Source of the DNA: Alphaproteobacteria bacterium
Lineage (GTDB): Bacteria > Pseudomonadota > Alphaproteobacteria > UBA8366
Direction of reading: 5' to 3'
Assembly: GCA_028281325.1 (NCBI GenBank)
Contig: JANQKC010000010.1
Coordinates: 1-64,000 of the forward strand
Length of the DNA stretch: 64,000 nucleotides
In this document: piece after piece, positions 35,206-44,403 of the stretch
How positions within the stretch are numbered: position 1 is the stretch's first letter
Layout: each line of letters begins with the position of its first letter
Notes under the pieces: model-generated
The model's database searches: none
What the model was told of the DNA's origin: nothing
What the model saw: the letters and a program-made list of their open reading frames with translations, nothing else
Program-made: the position numbers and the translations under genes

Positions 35206-35303
35206 CTTCGAGACGGGCCTATCGGCCCTCCTCAGCATAAGGTCACGGTCCGAAAACACGCAAGGACCTCATCCTGAGGAGCCGCCAGAGGCCGCGTCTC
35301 GAA
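35206..35303. repeat. Palindromic repeat, copy 3 (core only, 98 bp)
   Basis: CTTCGAGACGGGCCTATCGG at the left and GCGTCTCGAAG at the right are inverted arms, with CCTCCTCAG and CTGAGGAG nested within. This is the central part of the MITE-like element seen at 30588 and 32441 without its outer TAGCAG..CTGCTGAA ends. It lies between two convergent genes (ThDP enzyme and EamA transporter), where it may act as a bidirectional terminator. Confidence 0.7.
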
Positions 35304-35319
35304 GGATGGCCGTCAGAGC

Positions 35320-36240
35320 CTAAGTATCGACGACATCCCGCGCTTTCTTCAGTTGCGCCTCGCGGAAGGCGATGTAGCTGATGCTGCCGCCGATCACCGC
35401 GGCCCCGATCCAGGTCCACAGGTCGGGCGTCTCGGCGAAGATGAAAAATCCAATCAGCGCGGCCCACACCAGCCGCGTGAACCGCACCGGGGCCAGCAGG
35501 GTCGCGTCCGCGTCCTTGAACGCCTGGGCCTGCGCCATGTTGGTCGCGCTCGACACCACGCCGATAAGCACGAACCACAAGAGGTGTTCGAGCGTCGGCG
35601 TCACCCAGGTCAGGGCCGCCGGGATCGCCGCCACGCCGATGCGAAACAGATACATATAGACGACGATGGTGAGCGGCGATTCGGTGCGGGTCAGCAGTTT
35701 CAGCATCAGCATCGAGACGCCGGACAGCACCGCGCTCAACAGCACCAGCATCGCGCCGGGCGTGATGACCTCGATCCCCGGGCGTAGGATGATGAGCGCG
35801 CCGACGAAGCCGATGATCACCGCCGACCAGCGCCGCGGCCCGGCCTTTTCGCCCAGGAACAGCACCGCGCCGATCGTCAGGAAGATCACCGCCATGAAGC
35901 TGAGCGACGTCGCCACGACGAAAGGCACCAGCGTCAGCCCCGTATACCAGGCCAGCGCGTTGGCCCCGCCGATCACGCCGCGCGTGACATGCAGGCCGAA
36001 CCGGTGAGTCCCCAGGGTGCGGCGCAACCCCGCGCGCATAATGAACGGGCTGAGCGCCATCAGCGCGAAAAAATGCCGGATGACGACGACTTCTTCCGGC
36101 GGCAGGTCGCTGCCGAGATGACGGATCACCGCATGCGTCCCGGTCGCCATGCCGACGGAGACCGTCATCAGCAGAATGCCGCGCAGACCGGGCGGCATGG
36201 TGCTGATGACATCGTGCAGTCGACGATAGGTGTGACGCAT
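35320..36240 (-). CDS. DMT-superfamily EamA transporter
   Basis: A 306-residue membrane protein with ten hydrophobic segments in two EamA repeats. The first repeat includes HAVIRHLGSDLPPEEVVVIR and GANALAWYTGLTLVPFV; the second includes GVVSSATNMAQAQAFKDADA and LVWAALIGFFIFAETPDLWT. The C-terminus is IAFREAQLKKARD. Probably an exporter or permease of small metabolites; substrate unknown. ATG 36240 or an internal ATG (15 codons later) could start the protein. Confidence 0.87.
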   Translation of the reverse strand: MRHTYRRLHDVISTMPPGLRGILLMTVSVGMATGTHAVIRHLGSDLPPEEVVVIRHFFALMALSPFIMRAGLRRTLGTHRFGLHVTRGVIGGANALAWYTGLTLVPFVVATSLSFMAVIFLTIGAVLFLGEKAGPRRWSAVIIGFVGALIILRPGIEVITPGAMLVLLSAVLSGVSMLMLKLLTRTESPLTIVVYMYLFRIGVAAIPAALTWVTPTLEHLLWFVLIGVVSSATNMAQAQAFKDADATLLAPVRFTRLVWAALIGFFIFAETPDLWTWIGAAVIGGSISYIAFREAQLKKARDVVDT

Positions 36241-36338
36241 ACGGTCCGGTTTCAGGGCCGCCGGAAAGGCAGCGGTATGATAGGGCGGACCGCGACTATA
36301 TCAGCAATCCGCAGGACGGGGCGGCGCGGCGGCCGGCG

Positions 36339-37217
36339 CTAGCTTTCTTCGGGCTCCGGTTCGTCGGCGGTGAGCGGGGGCACGGTCATCGCCAGGTTGC
36401 CCACTTTCATCAGGGTAATGCCGGCGTCGTCCAACGCGCGCAGCACCGCCTCGTTCACCCGGTAGCGCGTGTTGAAGTATTTCATGCTCGGTACCCAGTA
36501 ACGTGCGCCGATAATGACGCCGCCATAGGTGAAGTCGTGCACGCCGACTTGCGGCGGCGCGCCTTCGGAGAGTTCCGGAAATTCATCCAACGCTTTGCGC
36601 ACGATCTCGATCGCCCGCGTCGGGTCTTTGTCCTCGGCAATACAGAGGCGTGTCTCGATCACGCGGCGCGCTTCGGAATTGACCAGAATTTCCCCGACGA
36701 TCTGCTTGTTCGGGATGGTGATCCGCTCCCCGTCCTCCCCGACCAGGGTAGTCGCCGCCAAGGCGACCTCGTCGACCACGCCGCTCACGTTGCGGACCGT
36801 GATCGTGTTGCCGACGACGAAGGGCCGGCCGAGGATAATGGCGAGGCCGGCCCCGTAATTCGACAACGGTCCCTGGATCGCCACCGTCGCGCCGAAGGCC
36901 GAGGCGCCGGCCAGCGCGATCAGCGGCGCGATGGTGATGCCGAAATTGCCGAGGGTGATGATGATGACCATCACGACCAGCAGCACCTTCACCACATTGC
37001 CCAGGAATTTCGACAAGGTGATGTCGACATCCTTCGCCAGCGCCATCCGCTCGGCCTTGCCGCCCAGCCAGCCGGCGATCTTGAGACCGATGACCAGGAC
37101 GATCAACGCGCCGAGTATCTGAAATCCGTATTGCACGACGAAATCGATCACCGTATCGGCGAGCGACGTCAACAGTTCCACATTCTGCTCTATATTTTCT
37201 TCAATCGTTTTTTCCAT
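36339..37217 (-). CDS. MscS-family mechanosensitive channel
   Basis: A 292-residue small-conductance mechanosensitive channel: two or three N-terminal helices, then the pore-lining segment with the Gly/Ala pattern (LIALAGASAFGATVAIQGPL followed by SNYGAGL), the beta domain (NTITVRNVSGVVDEVALAAT, ITIPNKQIVGEILVN) and the C-terminal alpha-beta domain. It relieves turgor in hypo-osmotic shock. GGAGA precedes the ATG. Length matches E. coli MscS. Confidence 0.93.
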   Translation of the reverse strand: MEKTIEENIEQNVELLTSLADTVIDFVVQYGFQILGALIVLVIGLKIAGWLGGKAERMALAKDVDITLSKFLGNVVKVLLVVMVIIITLGNFGITIAPLIALAGASAFGATVAIQGPLSNYGAGLAIILGRPFVVGNTITVRNVSGVVDEVALAATTLVGEDGERITIPNKQIVGEILVNSEARRVIETRLCIAEDKDPTRAIEIVRKALDEFPELSEGAPPQVGVHDFTYGGVIIGARYWVPSMKYFNTRYRVNEAVLRALDDAGITLMKVGNLAMTVPPLTADEPEPEES

Positions 37218-37254
37218 CTATCGATCTCCGATGAACCGAAGCGCGCTGCCCGGC

Positions 37255-38235
37255 TCAATACCCGAGGGTCCGGTCGATGACGTTGCGCAAGGGCACGCCG
37301 TCGATCATGCGTTGCAGATTTTCAAAGAAAATGTCGAGAGCGCGCGGCATGTAACGCGCCGAATCATCCGACGAGATATGCGGCGTCAGGATGGCGTTCT
37401 TCACGTTCCACAAGGGCGAGTCCGACGGCAGCGGCTCCTCGGCAAAGACATCGAGGACCGCACCGCTGAGGCGGCCGTCCTCGAGCCGTTCGCTCAATGC
37501 ATCGTAATCGACGATCGGCCCGCGCCCGATATTGACGACGCCGGCCCCCGGTTTCAGCTGGTCCAGCTCCGCCGCCCCGATCAGTCCGCGCGTCTCGGCG
37601 GTCAAGGGGGCCGCGACCACCAGAAAATCCGCGTCCGCGAGTGCGGTATGCAGGTCACCGGTGGCGAAGATCGCATCGACGTCGTCGTCCGGCGCGGCGG
37701 TGCGCCGGATACCGCGCACGGTGATGCCCAGAGTCCGTAAGGCGCGCGCCGACGCCCGGCCCATATTGCCCAGCCCGAGGATCGCCACGGTCTTGCCCGC
37801 CGCGGTGGAGCTGAATATCTGCTCCCACCGGGACGCCCGTTGGTTGGCGATGATCGCCGGCAGGCGCGCGTTCAGCATCAACACGGACATCACGACCGAT
37901 TCGGCGGCTTTCGGCGAATGGGTGCCGCTGTTGTTGGTCAGGACCACATCCGCCGGCAGCCAGTCCATCGGCATCAGGTATTCGATCCCGGCGGACGGCG
38001 CGTTGATCCATTTCAGGTTCGGCGCGACGGTCGCCAAATCCTCCCGCGGGAAGCGCTGGGCAAAGAGGATATCGGCGGTCTGCATATGCGTCGCGAAATC
38101 TTCGCTGTCCCAACTGAACGTCACGGTGAGTTGCGACGCCAAATCGGGATGCCGCCGGGCGGCGTCCTGATAGACTTCGGGGGTAATATGCATGTGCGGC
38201 GGCTTGGCGCGCAGACTGTCGATATGCAGATGCAT
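37255..38235 (-). CDS. D-2-hydroxyacid dehydrogenase
   Basis: A 326-residue NAD(P)-dependent oxidoreductase of the D-isomer-specific 2-hydroxyacid dehydrogenase family. The nucleotide motif is ILGLGNMGRASARAL. The catalytic Arg lies in VVNIGRGPIVDYDAL, the Glu in DVFAEEPLPSDSPLW and the His in ILTPHISSDD. Substrate unknown; glyoxylate/hydroxypyruvate-type or bulkier 2-oxo acids are possible. The AGGAGG site before the ATG is excellent. Divergent from the M20 amidohydrolase gene. Confidence 0.9.
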   Translation of the reverse strand: MHLHIDSLRAKPPHMHITPEVYQDAARRHPDLASQLTVTFSWDSEDFATHMQTADILFAQRFPREDLATVAPNLKWINAPSAGIEYLMPMDWLPADVVLTNNSGTHSPKAAESVVMSVLMLNARLPAIIANQRASRWEQIFSSTAAGKTVAILGLGNMGRASARALRTLGITVRGIRRTAAPDDDVDAIFATGDLHTALADADFLVVAAPLTAETRGLIGAAELDQLKPGAGVVNIGRGPIVDYDALSERLEDGRLSGAVLDVFAEEPLPSDSPLWNVKNAILTPHISSDDSARYMPRALDIFFENLQRMIDGVPLRNVIDRTLGY

Positions 38236-38331
38236 GGGTGATCCTCCTTCTTTTGGCGCGTATCATACCGAAGCCGCTTCCTGCGGTCTTGCATGCAAGA
38301 GCATGTTTTCTGGAATTTTCGGGATAGACCT

Positions 38332-39639
38332 ATGGCGCTGACGCAATCGGAGACAGAAACCCTTGCCAACGCCGTCGATGACAGCATGGCCCTGGCCGAG
38401 GACTTGTTCGACCGGCTCGCCACCGAAACCGCCGACGGCGGCGGGGTGACGCGCGCTTCCTACGGCGACGGCGAGCAGTTGGCCCATGACATGGTCGCCG
38501 ACGCGGCGCGCGGGCTGGGTCTTGAGGTCACCACCGACTTGGCGGGCAATGCTTACTACGTCCTGCCCGGCCGCGATCGCTCGGCGCCGCAGGTGATGAC
38601 CGGCTCGCATCTCGATTCGGTCCCGAAAGGCGGCAATTTCGACGGCGCGGCCGGCGTGGTGGCGGGGCTGGCCGCGCAGGCGGCGATGAAGGCGGCGGGA
38701 TTCGACCCGGCCCGGGACGTCACCGTCATGGCCATCCGGTCGGAGGAATGCAGCAGCTGGTTCCGCGGCCGGCACGGCGGCCATCTCGGATCGCGCGCCG
38801 CGCTCGGTCTGATGCAGCCGGCAGAGTTGGAGAACGCCATCCATCTCGGCACCGGCAGGACGCTGGGCGAGCAAATGGCCGCTTGCGGCCTCGACCCGGA
38901 AAAGCTGATGGCCTCCCCGCCGCATCTGACCGCCCGGGACGTGTCCGCCTATATCGAACTGCACATCGAACAGGGCCCCGTCCTCGTCGCCGAGGAAAAA
39001 CCGGTCGGCGTCGTCACCGGGATTCGCGGCAACACCCGCGCGCGCGACGGCCGGGTGCTGGGCGAATACACCCATAGCGGCGCCGTGCCGCAAGCGCATC
39101 GCCACGACGCCGTGCTGGCCGGGGCGGAGCTCCTGACCGCGCTCGACCGGGAAACCGAGGCCGTGCTGTCGGAAGGCGGCGACATCGTCTTCGCCGCCGG
39201 ACAGTTCGGCACCGACCCGGACATGCACAGCCTGTCGAAGGTGCCGGGGGAAGTGCGCTTCACGCTCGATATCCGCAGCCTGGACGAGGCGACGTTGACG
39301 CGGATGCGCGGATGCGCGGAGAGCGTCGCGGCGGAGATCGAGGCGCGGCGCGGCGTGCAGGTCGATTTCGGCGGGTTCAGCGTCAGCCAACCGACCGTGA
39401 TGGCCGCAAACCATTGCCGGCTGCTGCGTGAGGGTTGCCGGGCGCTCGGCATCCCGGCGATCGACATCGCCAGCGGCGGCGGCCATGACGCCCAGGAGTT
39501 CGATCGTATCGGCGTGCCGTCGTCGATGATCTTCGTCCGCAACGACAACGGCAGTCACAACGCGGACGAGGCGATGGAAATCGCCGACTTCGCCCTCGGC
39601 ACGCGGCTGCTCGCCTGGATGCTGGCCGACGCGCTGTGA
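38332..39639 (+). CDS. M20-family Zn-dependent amidohydrolase (hydantoinase/carbamoylase type)
   Basis: 435 residues from ATG 38332. Metal-site blocks are MTGSHLDSVPKGGNFDGAAG (catalytic H..D), RSEECSSWF with the bridging EE, and HIEQGPVLVAEEKPVGVV. A lid domain and the C-terminal ASGGGHDAQEF with the last histidine ligand complete the set. The family includes N-carbamoyl-L-amino acid hydrolase, allantoate amidohydrolase and beta-ureidopropionase. Which of these it is cannot be read from sequence alone. Confidence 0.88.
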   Translation: MALTQSETETLANAVDDSMALAEDLFDRLATETADGGGVTRASYGDGEQLAHDMVADAARGLGLEVTTDLAGNAYYVLPGRDRSAPQVMTGSHLDSVPKGGNFDGAAGVVAGLAAQAAMKAAGFDPARDVTVMAIRSEECSSWFRGRHGGHLGSRAALGLMQPAELENAIHLGTGRTLGEQMAACGLDPEKLMASPPHLTARDVSAYIELHIEQGPVLVAEEKPVGVVTGIRGNTRARDGRVLGEYTHSGAVPQAHRHDAVLAGAELLTALDRETEAVLSEGGDIVFAAGQFGTDPDMHSLSKVPGEVRFTLDIRSLDEATLTRMRGCAESVAAEIEARRGVQVDFGGFSVSQPTVMAANHCRLLREGCRALGIPAIDIASGGGHDAQEFDRIGVPSSMIFVRNDNGSHNADEAMEIADFALGTRLLAWMLADAL

Positions 39640-39671
39640 CCTCGGGCTGCCGTCGCGTTCAGCAAATCGGC

Positions 39672-39705
39672 AAAAGGAAAGGGCGCCTGCCGGAAGCGGG
39701 CGCCC
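39672..39705 (-). terminator. Rho-independent terminator for the small gene at 39737
   Basis: A 10-bp stem GGGCGCCTGC / GCGGGCGCCC (one G-U pair) with loop CGGAA occupies 39681-39705. On the minus strand it is followed by a T-rich run CTTTCCTTTTG (39671-39681). It begins about 30 nt after the stop codon of the minus-strand gene 39737-39949 and could also halt plus-strand readthrough from the M20 gene. Confidence 0.6.
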
Positions 39706-39736
39706 TACGAGACCTTGCCAAACAATTCTTGGGCCG

Positions 39737-39949
39737 TTAGCCGCTGGCCGCGACTGGCGTAAACAACCTGGGGTCTGTTAGAGCGGAAATAGAGTACAAC
39801 CGCACATCCGCGTTATGCTTTGCCATGCTGACACGCGCGCGCGCATGCGGCGGTTCACCTTCCGGGGTGAACAGCTCTATAACCTCCAAAACGAATTCCG
39901 GGGCATCCTTCTTTCGGAATTTTACGCCCACTTCAAGGGTCTGAGGCAT
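39737..39949 (-). CDS. Small conserved-looking protein of unknown function
   Basis: A 70-residue soluble protein that starts MPQTLEVGVKFRKKDAPEFV and continues LEVIELFTPEGEPPHARARV, suggesting a small beta-rich fold. GCGGAGAGA is well spaced before the ATG and a terminator lies just downstream, so it looks like an independent transcription unit. No family recognised. The 275 bp to its right (39950-40224) are AT-richer than average and contain no other gene; they hold an AATTCC-AA-GGAATT dyad at 40044-40057 that could be a regulatory site. Confidence 0.6.
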   Translation of the reverse strand: MPQTLEVGVKFRKKDAPEFVLEVIELFTPEGEPPHARARVSMAKHNADVRLYSISALTDPRLFTPVAASG

Positions 39950-40224
39950 ATGTCTCTCCGCAGTGTCCTCCAGTTAAAAAATTCTGACCCGATACTGCTA
40001 ACAAAATGTTAACCGTCCCGCCCCAGAGAGTCATTTGTACTTGAATTCCAAGGAATTTACGGACAAATCCGCCTCCTTTGACGAATCACGACAAATCCAT
40101 TCCGAATTTGGGAGTCCCCTACCCCCAATGACGGACCGGATACCAACCCGGTTGGCGCGACGCAAGGACACGCGATATCGTGACCCGACCGGTACATCGA
40201 CCAACCGCCCGCAGGAGACCCGCC

Positions 40225-40692
40225 ATGCCCGACGACCAATCGCCCACCGCCAAGATCGGCGCAAAACCGACCTTCTTCAAGATGCGGGCCCAACTGTTGG
40301 ACGACGGCCGCAGCAACACGCCGCTCGCCGAAACCGAGAACATGTGGTCACGGCTCAAGGTCTATGCCTCGGGCGGAGAAAACACGCTGCACGCCCACCC
40401 CAACGAGGATCACATGTTCGTCGTCCTGGACGGGTCGGCCCGTTTCTATGGTCCCGGCGGGGAAGAACGCGAGCTGACGCGAAACGAAGGCCTGATGCTG
40501 CCGGCCGGAAGCTTCTATAGCTTCCAGGCGACCAGCGACGAGCCGTTGGTGCTGTTGCGGGTCGGCTGCTGCGTCAACGACCGGGACGACCACGGCAAGC
40601 GGATCGCGGTCGACGGCGGCCCGTTGCCGGGCAAATCCAAGGCGAATAAATGGAAAGCCCCGGTCTACCGCGACGGCGCCTATTACGAATAG
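40225..40692 (+). CDS. Cupin-domain protein
   Basis: 155 residues from ATG 40225, with AGGAGA upstream. The cupin core is seen in GGENTLHAHPNEDHMFVVLD (motif 1 with two His and Glu) and GLMLPAGSFYSFQATSDEPL (motif 2). A single small beta-barrel domain, metal-binding in most relatives. Could be an isomerase, dioxygenase or sensor; no partner is adjacent. Convergent with the NTF2-like gene. Confidence 0.82.
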   Translation: MPDDQSPTAKIGAKPTFFKMRAQLLDDGRSNTPLAETENMWSRLKVYASGGENTLHAHPNEDHMFVVLDGSARFYGPGGEERELTRNEGLMLPAGSFYSFQATSDEPLVLLRVGCCVNDRDDHGKRIAVDGGPLPGKSKANKWKAPVYRDGAYYE

Positions 40693-40701
40693 ATCCGCCG
40701 G

Positions 40702-41169
40702 TCAGCCGGTATGCCCCGCCGCTTCGGGCCGGGCGGCCAAATGCTCGGCCTCACGCGCCATCAGTTTGGCAAGCCGTTCCGGCGCGAAGCCGAGGCGCGA
40801 CAGACCGGGCCCGACATTCGCGACCTCGCGGTAGCTGGCGATCAGGCCGTCCCGCAGCCCGATAATCGCGACGCCTTCGAACATGCCGCGCCGCCCCTCC
40901 GCGCCCGCCAACTTCGAATCGTAGCTGAACAGGTATCGCACATAGCCCACGTCGCCCTGGCACACCGGGTCGTGCATATCCCAGCGGAAGTTGCACGCGT
41001 CCCGGTGGAACCGGTTCTCCAGCATATCGGCGATTGCGGACCGACCGGTGAAGGTCCCATAGAAAACATCGTGGTACTGACCGTCCTCGGTGAACAGGGC
41101 GGCAAATTCGCCGCCGTCCCCGGCGACCGCGGCGGCGGCGAAACGCTGCATCAAGTCGTCGAAATTCAT
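40702..41169 (-). CDS. NTF2-like protein
   Basis: A 155-residue protein with an NTF2/SnoaL fold: LMQRFAAAAVAGDGGEFAAL, FTEDGQYHDVFYGTFTGRSA, a central RWDMHDPVCQGDVGYVRYLF, then a helical C-terminal extension of about 40 residues (RLGFAPERLAKLMAREAEHL) beyond the usual fold. Preceded by GGGGAGA. Function unknown; the third member of this fold class in the window. Confidence 0.78.
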   Translation of the reverse strand: MNFDDLMQRFAAAAVAGDGGEFAALFTEDGQYHDVFYGTFTGRSAIADMLENRFHRDACNFRWDMHDPVCQGDVGYVRYLFSYDSKLAGAEGRRGMFEGVAIIGLRDGLIASYREVANVGPGLSRLGFAPERLAKLMAREAEHLAARPEAAGHTG

Positions 41170-41206
41170 GCCGGTTTCTCCCCTAACACTCCGGTTCTAA
41201 GCGCCC

Positions 41207-41695
41207 TCAGTCGGCCGCGGCAACGGTGTCCTGCAACAGGTCGAGGGCGGCGCGGGCAAAGGCCCACATGTTGCTCTCCCGGTCGTCGGACCCGGTGGAA
41301 ATCGTGATCACGCGCTCGGCCGGCCCGGCGATGGCGATACAGCCATGCCCGGCCGGATCGCCATAGCGGTTGCCGGTCGGCCCGGTCGCGCCCGTCTCGC
41401 CGATCGCCCAGTCCGTACCCATGCGGGCGCGCATCGATCCGGCGAGGATCTTGGCATGGGTTTCGGTCGCCGCGCGCTCGGTCTCGATATCCGCATCGCT
41501 GAGACCGGCCAGCGTCTGCTTGGCTTCCCGCGTGTAGACGACGGCGCCGCCGCGGAAATATACGGACGCCCCGGGCACCGCCAACAACGCGGCCGAGATG
41601 ATCCCGCCGGTCGAAGATTCGGCGACCGCCACCGTCGCACCCCGCTCTTTCAGCACCGCCCCGACGGCAGCCGCCAGATCGCTCAGGTCCGTCAT
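41207..41695 (-). CDS. CinA C-terminal-domain protein (nicotinamide-nucleotide amidase, PncC-like)
   Basis: 162 residues from ATG 41695 with a strong AAGGAG site. The domain signature VAVAESSTGGIISAALLAVP and GGAVVYTREAKQTL, plus DWAIGETGATGPTGNRYGDP, identify the stand-alone CinA-C/PncC family that deamidates nicotinamide mononucleotide to nicotinate mononucleotide in NAD salvage. The catalytic serine lies in the ESSTGG block. The usual CinA N-terminal domain is absent. Confidence 0.9.
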   Translation of the reverse strand: MTDLSDLAAAVGAVLKERGATVAVAESSTGGIISAALLAVPGASVYFRGGAVVYTREAKQTLAGLSDADIETERAATETHAKILAGSMRARMGTDWAIGETGATGPTGNRYGDPAGHGCIAIAGPAERVITISTGSDDRESNMWAFARAALDLLQDTVAAAD

Positions 41696-41779
41696 GTCCG
41701 CGCTCCTTCCCAATAAGCATCGATCCGCCATCCAACCACGTCTGCGGCGGCGGTGTCGAAAAAACGGCGCGCGGCGCGC

Positions 41780-42418
41780 TTAGCCGACCAATTCGAAATG
41801 CTGCTGGACCGGATCGTAGACCTGCAGGCTGCAGGAACGAATGTCGACATACCATCCATGAAGACGCAAGCGGCCATCACCGACCCGATCGCGAATCGAC
41901 GGGAAGGTCATGAGATTTTCGAGCGAGACCAACACCGCAGCCTGCTCGCAGACATGCGCCTTCTCCTCGACCGGAGCATCCGGCATGGTGCCTTGCACCC
42001 GCAGATAGGCCGACCACACGAGGGTCATCCAGGGCACAACGAATTGACTGTCGTCGACACCGATGCCGCGGGGTTCGAACATCGACCGGATGCCGCCGCA
42101 ATGCGCATGACCCAGCACGATCATGTGGTCGACATCGAGATTCTGGACCGCGAATTCGAGCGCCGCGCTCGTCCCGTGGAATTCGCCGCCTTCCTCGAAC
42201 GGCGGCACCAGATTAGCAACGTTGCGGATGATGAACAGGTCGCCCGGATCGGTCTGCAACAACACCGTCGGATCGATCCGCGAATCCGAACAGGCGACGA
42301 GCGCCACCTTCGGCCGCTGACCCTCATCCACCAGCGATTCATAGGCGCCGCGTTGTTCTTCGAAGCGCCCAACGCGGAATTTTTGGAATCCCGCGGTAAG
42401 TTTGGCGATTGGATCCAT
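41780..42418 (-). CDS. Beta-class carbonic anhydrase
   Basis: 212 residues from ATG 42418. Zn ligands are Cys43 in ACSDSRIDP, with the Asp45/Arg47 dyad, plus His104 and Cys107 in GHAHCGGI. The dimer region NVANLVPPFEEGGEFHG and the C-terminal WYVDIRSCSLQVYDP are typical. Interconverts CO2 and bicarbonate in the cytoplasm, which suits carboxylating routes such as the ethylmalonyl-CoA pathway. The frame remains open 59 codons upstream, but conserved sequence starts here. Confidence 0.93.
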   Translation of the reverse strand: MDPIAKLTAGFQKFRVGRFEEQRGAYESLVDEGQRPKVALVACSDSRIDPTVLLQTDPGDLFIIRNVANLVPPFEEGGEFHGTSAALEFAVQNLDVDHMIVLGHAHCGGIRSMFEPRGIGVDDSQFVVPWMTLVWSAYLRVQGTMPDAPVEEKAHVCEQAAVLVSLENLMTFPSIRDRVGDGRLRLHGWYVDIRSCSLQVYDPVQQHFELVG

Positions 42419-42589
42419 GGTTTCAAAAGTCCCCAATAAGAAACCGTGACGCGATCGTACCGGAATAATCCGGCATGACAACGATCGTCTTCGGCATGAC
42501 ATCGCCGCGTCGCGGCCATTCCTATTTTGCCGGTTCAACCGCGCGCTCCGATGCGCTACACCTTCCCCGCGAGTCATTGGAAGGTTCCT

Positions 42590-44341
42590 GTGCATATCGA
42601 GACACTGAATCTACGGGAAGTGATCGTCTTTCTCGTCGCGGCGGGTGTTGTCGTGCCGTTGATCCGGCGCCTCGGGATCAGCCCGGTGCTCGGCTTCCTG
42701 GTCGCGGGCTTGGTCATCGGCCCCTTCGGCCTGGCGCGTTTCGCCGACATGCTGCCATGGATCAGCTATGCGGTGATCAACGACCTGGAGGGCGTCCGCG
42801 CGCTGGCGGAACTCGGCGTGGTCTTCCTTCTGTTCATGATCGGATTGGAACTGTCGATCGACCGGCTCTGGGCGATGCGCCGCCTGGTTTTCGGGCTGGG
42901 CGGGGCGCAGGTCATGGTGACCGGCGCGGTCATCACGGGCATCGCGTTGTTGTTCGACAACACGCTGCCGGTCGCGGTCGTGCTGGGCGCCGGATTCGCG
43001 CTCTCCTCGACGGCAATCGTGATGCAGGTCCTCGCCGAAAACGGCCGGCTCGGCACGCCGACCGGGCGAACCAGCTTCTCCATTCTGTTGTTTCAGGATC
43101 TGGCCGTGCTGCCGATCCTCTTTCTCGTGGGCGCTTTCGCCGCGAAAGCCGGCGAATCGGTAGGGCTCGCGTTCGGATCCGCGATCGGCCAGGCGCTGCT
43201 CGCGGTCGCCGTGATCCTGGTCTTGGGCCGTCTGGTGATCCGTCCCCTGTTCCGGTTCATCGGCAGCGCCGCGAGCCACGAGATGTTTCTCGCGTTGGTG
43301 CTCCTGGTCATCGTCGGCACCGCGGTGGTGACGGAAATGGCCGGATTGTCGATGGCGCTCGGCGCGTTCCTGGCCGGATTGCTGCTGGCCGAGACCGAAT
43401 ACCGATACGAGATCGAAATCGATATCGAGCCGTTCAAAGGGCTGCTGCTGGGCTTGTTCTTCGTATCGGTCGGCATGTCGATCGACCTGACCAAGACCGC
43501 CGCCTACCCATTCTGGCTGATCGCGTCGGTCTTCGGCCTGTTCCTGGTGAAGGGACCGATCATCTATCTCTTGGTGCGGCTGTTCGGCGAGCCGCGGTAC
43601 GTCGCGCTCGAATCGAGCCTCCTCCTCGGCCAGGGCGGCGAATTCGCCTTCCTGATCATCGGGCTCGCCGTCACGCTCGGCGTGATGCCCGGCGGGACCG
43701 CCCAGTTCATGCTGATCGTGGCCGGCATCACGATGGTCGCGACACCGCTGGTCGCCAATGCGGCGCGTCGGCTCGCCCGCGCGGTCGAGAGCCGCGATAC
43801 GAGCAAGGACGCGCCGGACGCCGAGCTGCCGAGCGACCTAAGGGACCACGTCATCATCGTCGGCTATGGCCGCGTCGGGCGCCTGCTTGGATCTATTCTG
43901 GATGGACAGCGGCTGTTCCACGTCGCGCTTGATATGGACATGACGATCGTTGCGCGCAATCGCGCCGCGGGCGGCAGTATTTTTTACGGCGACGCGAGCC
44001 GGCGCGACATGCTGGAAAAACTGAACGCCGGCGACGCGATCGCACTGGTCATCACCATGGACAGCCCACAGGCGGCCGAGCGGGTGGTCGAAACGGCACA
44101 CAAGCATTGGCCGGGACTCGCCATTTACGCCCGGGCGCATGACGTCGAGCACGCGGCCCGCTTGATCACCCATGGCGCCACCCACGCGGTACCCGAAGCG
44201 ACGGAAGCGAGCCTGCAACTCAGCGAACAGGTCTTGATGGGCGCCGGCATTCCCGAGCCAGCCGCCCGCCAGATGATCGAATCCCGCCGCCAAGCCGAAC
44301 AGGCCGCGATCGACGAAGGCGAAACGCCAAGATCGGACTAA
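42590..44341 (+). CDS. CPA2-family cation:proton antiporter with RCK domain (KefB/KefC-like)
   Basis: 583 residues from GTG 42590 (preceded by GGAAGG). ATG 42551 would add 13 residues. Twelve or so membrane helices form the Na/H-exchanger domain (FLLFMIGLELSIDRLW, ALSSTAIVMQVLAE, GLLLGLFFVSVGMSIDL, GQGGEFAFLIIGLAV). A C-terminal TrkA-N domain begins at about residue 430 with HVIIVGYGRVGRLLGSIL. Such proteins mediate K+ efflux or K+/H+ exchange under nucleotide control. No glutathione-linked KefF/KefG partner is nearby. Confidence 0.9.
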   Translation: MHIETLNLREVIVFLVAAGVVVPLIRRLGISPVLGFLVAGLVIGPFGLARFADMLPWISYAVINDLEGVRALAELGVVFLLFMIGLELSIDRLWAMRRLVFGLGGAQVMVTGAVITGIALLFDNTLPVAVVLGAGFALSSTAIVMQVLAENGRLGTPTGRTSFSILLFQDLAVLPILFLVGAFAAKAGESVGLAFGSAIGQALLAVAVILVLGRLVIRPLFRFIGSAASHEMFLALVLLVIVGTAVVTEMAGLSMALGAFLAGLLLAETEYRYEIEIDIEPFKGLLLGLFFVSVGMSIDLTKTAAYPFWLIASVFGLFLVKGPIIYLLVRLFGEPRYVALESSLLLGQGGEFAFLIIGLAVTLGVMPGGTAQFMLIVAGITMVATPLVANAARRLARAVESRDTSKDAPDAELPSDLRDHVIIVGYGRVGRLLGSILDGQRLFHVALDMDMTIVARNRAAGGSIFYGDASRRDMLEKLNAGDAIALVITMDSPQAAERVVETAHKHWPGLAIYARAHDVEHAARLITHGATHAVPEATEASLQLSEQVLMGAGIPEPAARQMIESRRQAEQAAIDEGETPRSD

Positions 44342-44403
44342 GATGACGCACCGCCGCGCAATCCGATATTGTGTGGGGCGCCAAGGATAAGGAGTTTCTG
44401 AAA

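Noticed and set aside
42475-43932. 485-codon frame overlapping the start of the CPA2 antiporter
   Set aside because: Out of frame with the antiporter's twelve helices; arginine/glycine-rich and without a credible fold.
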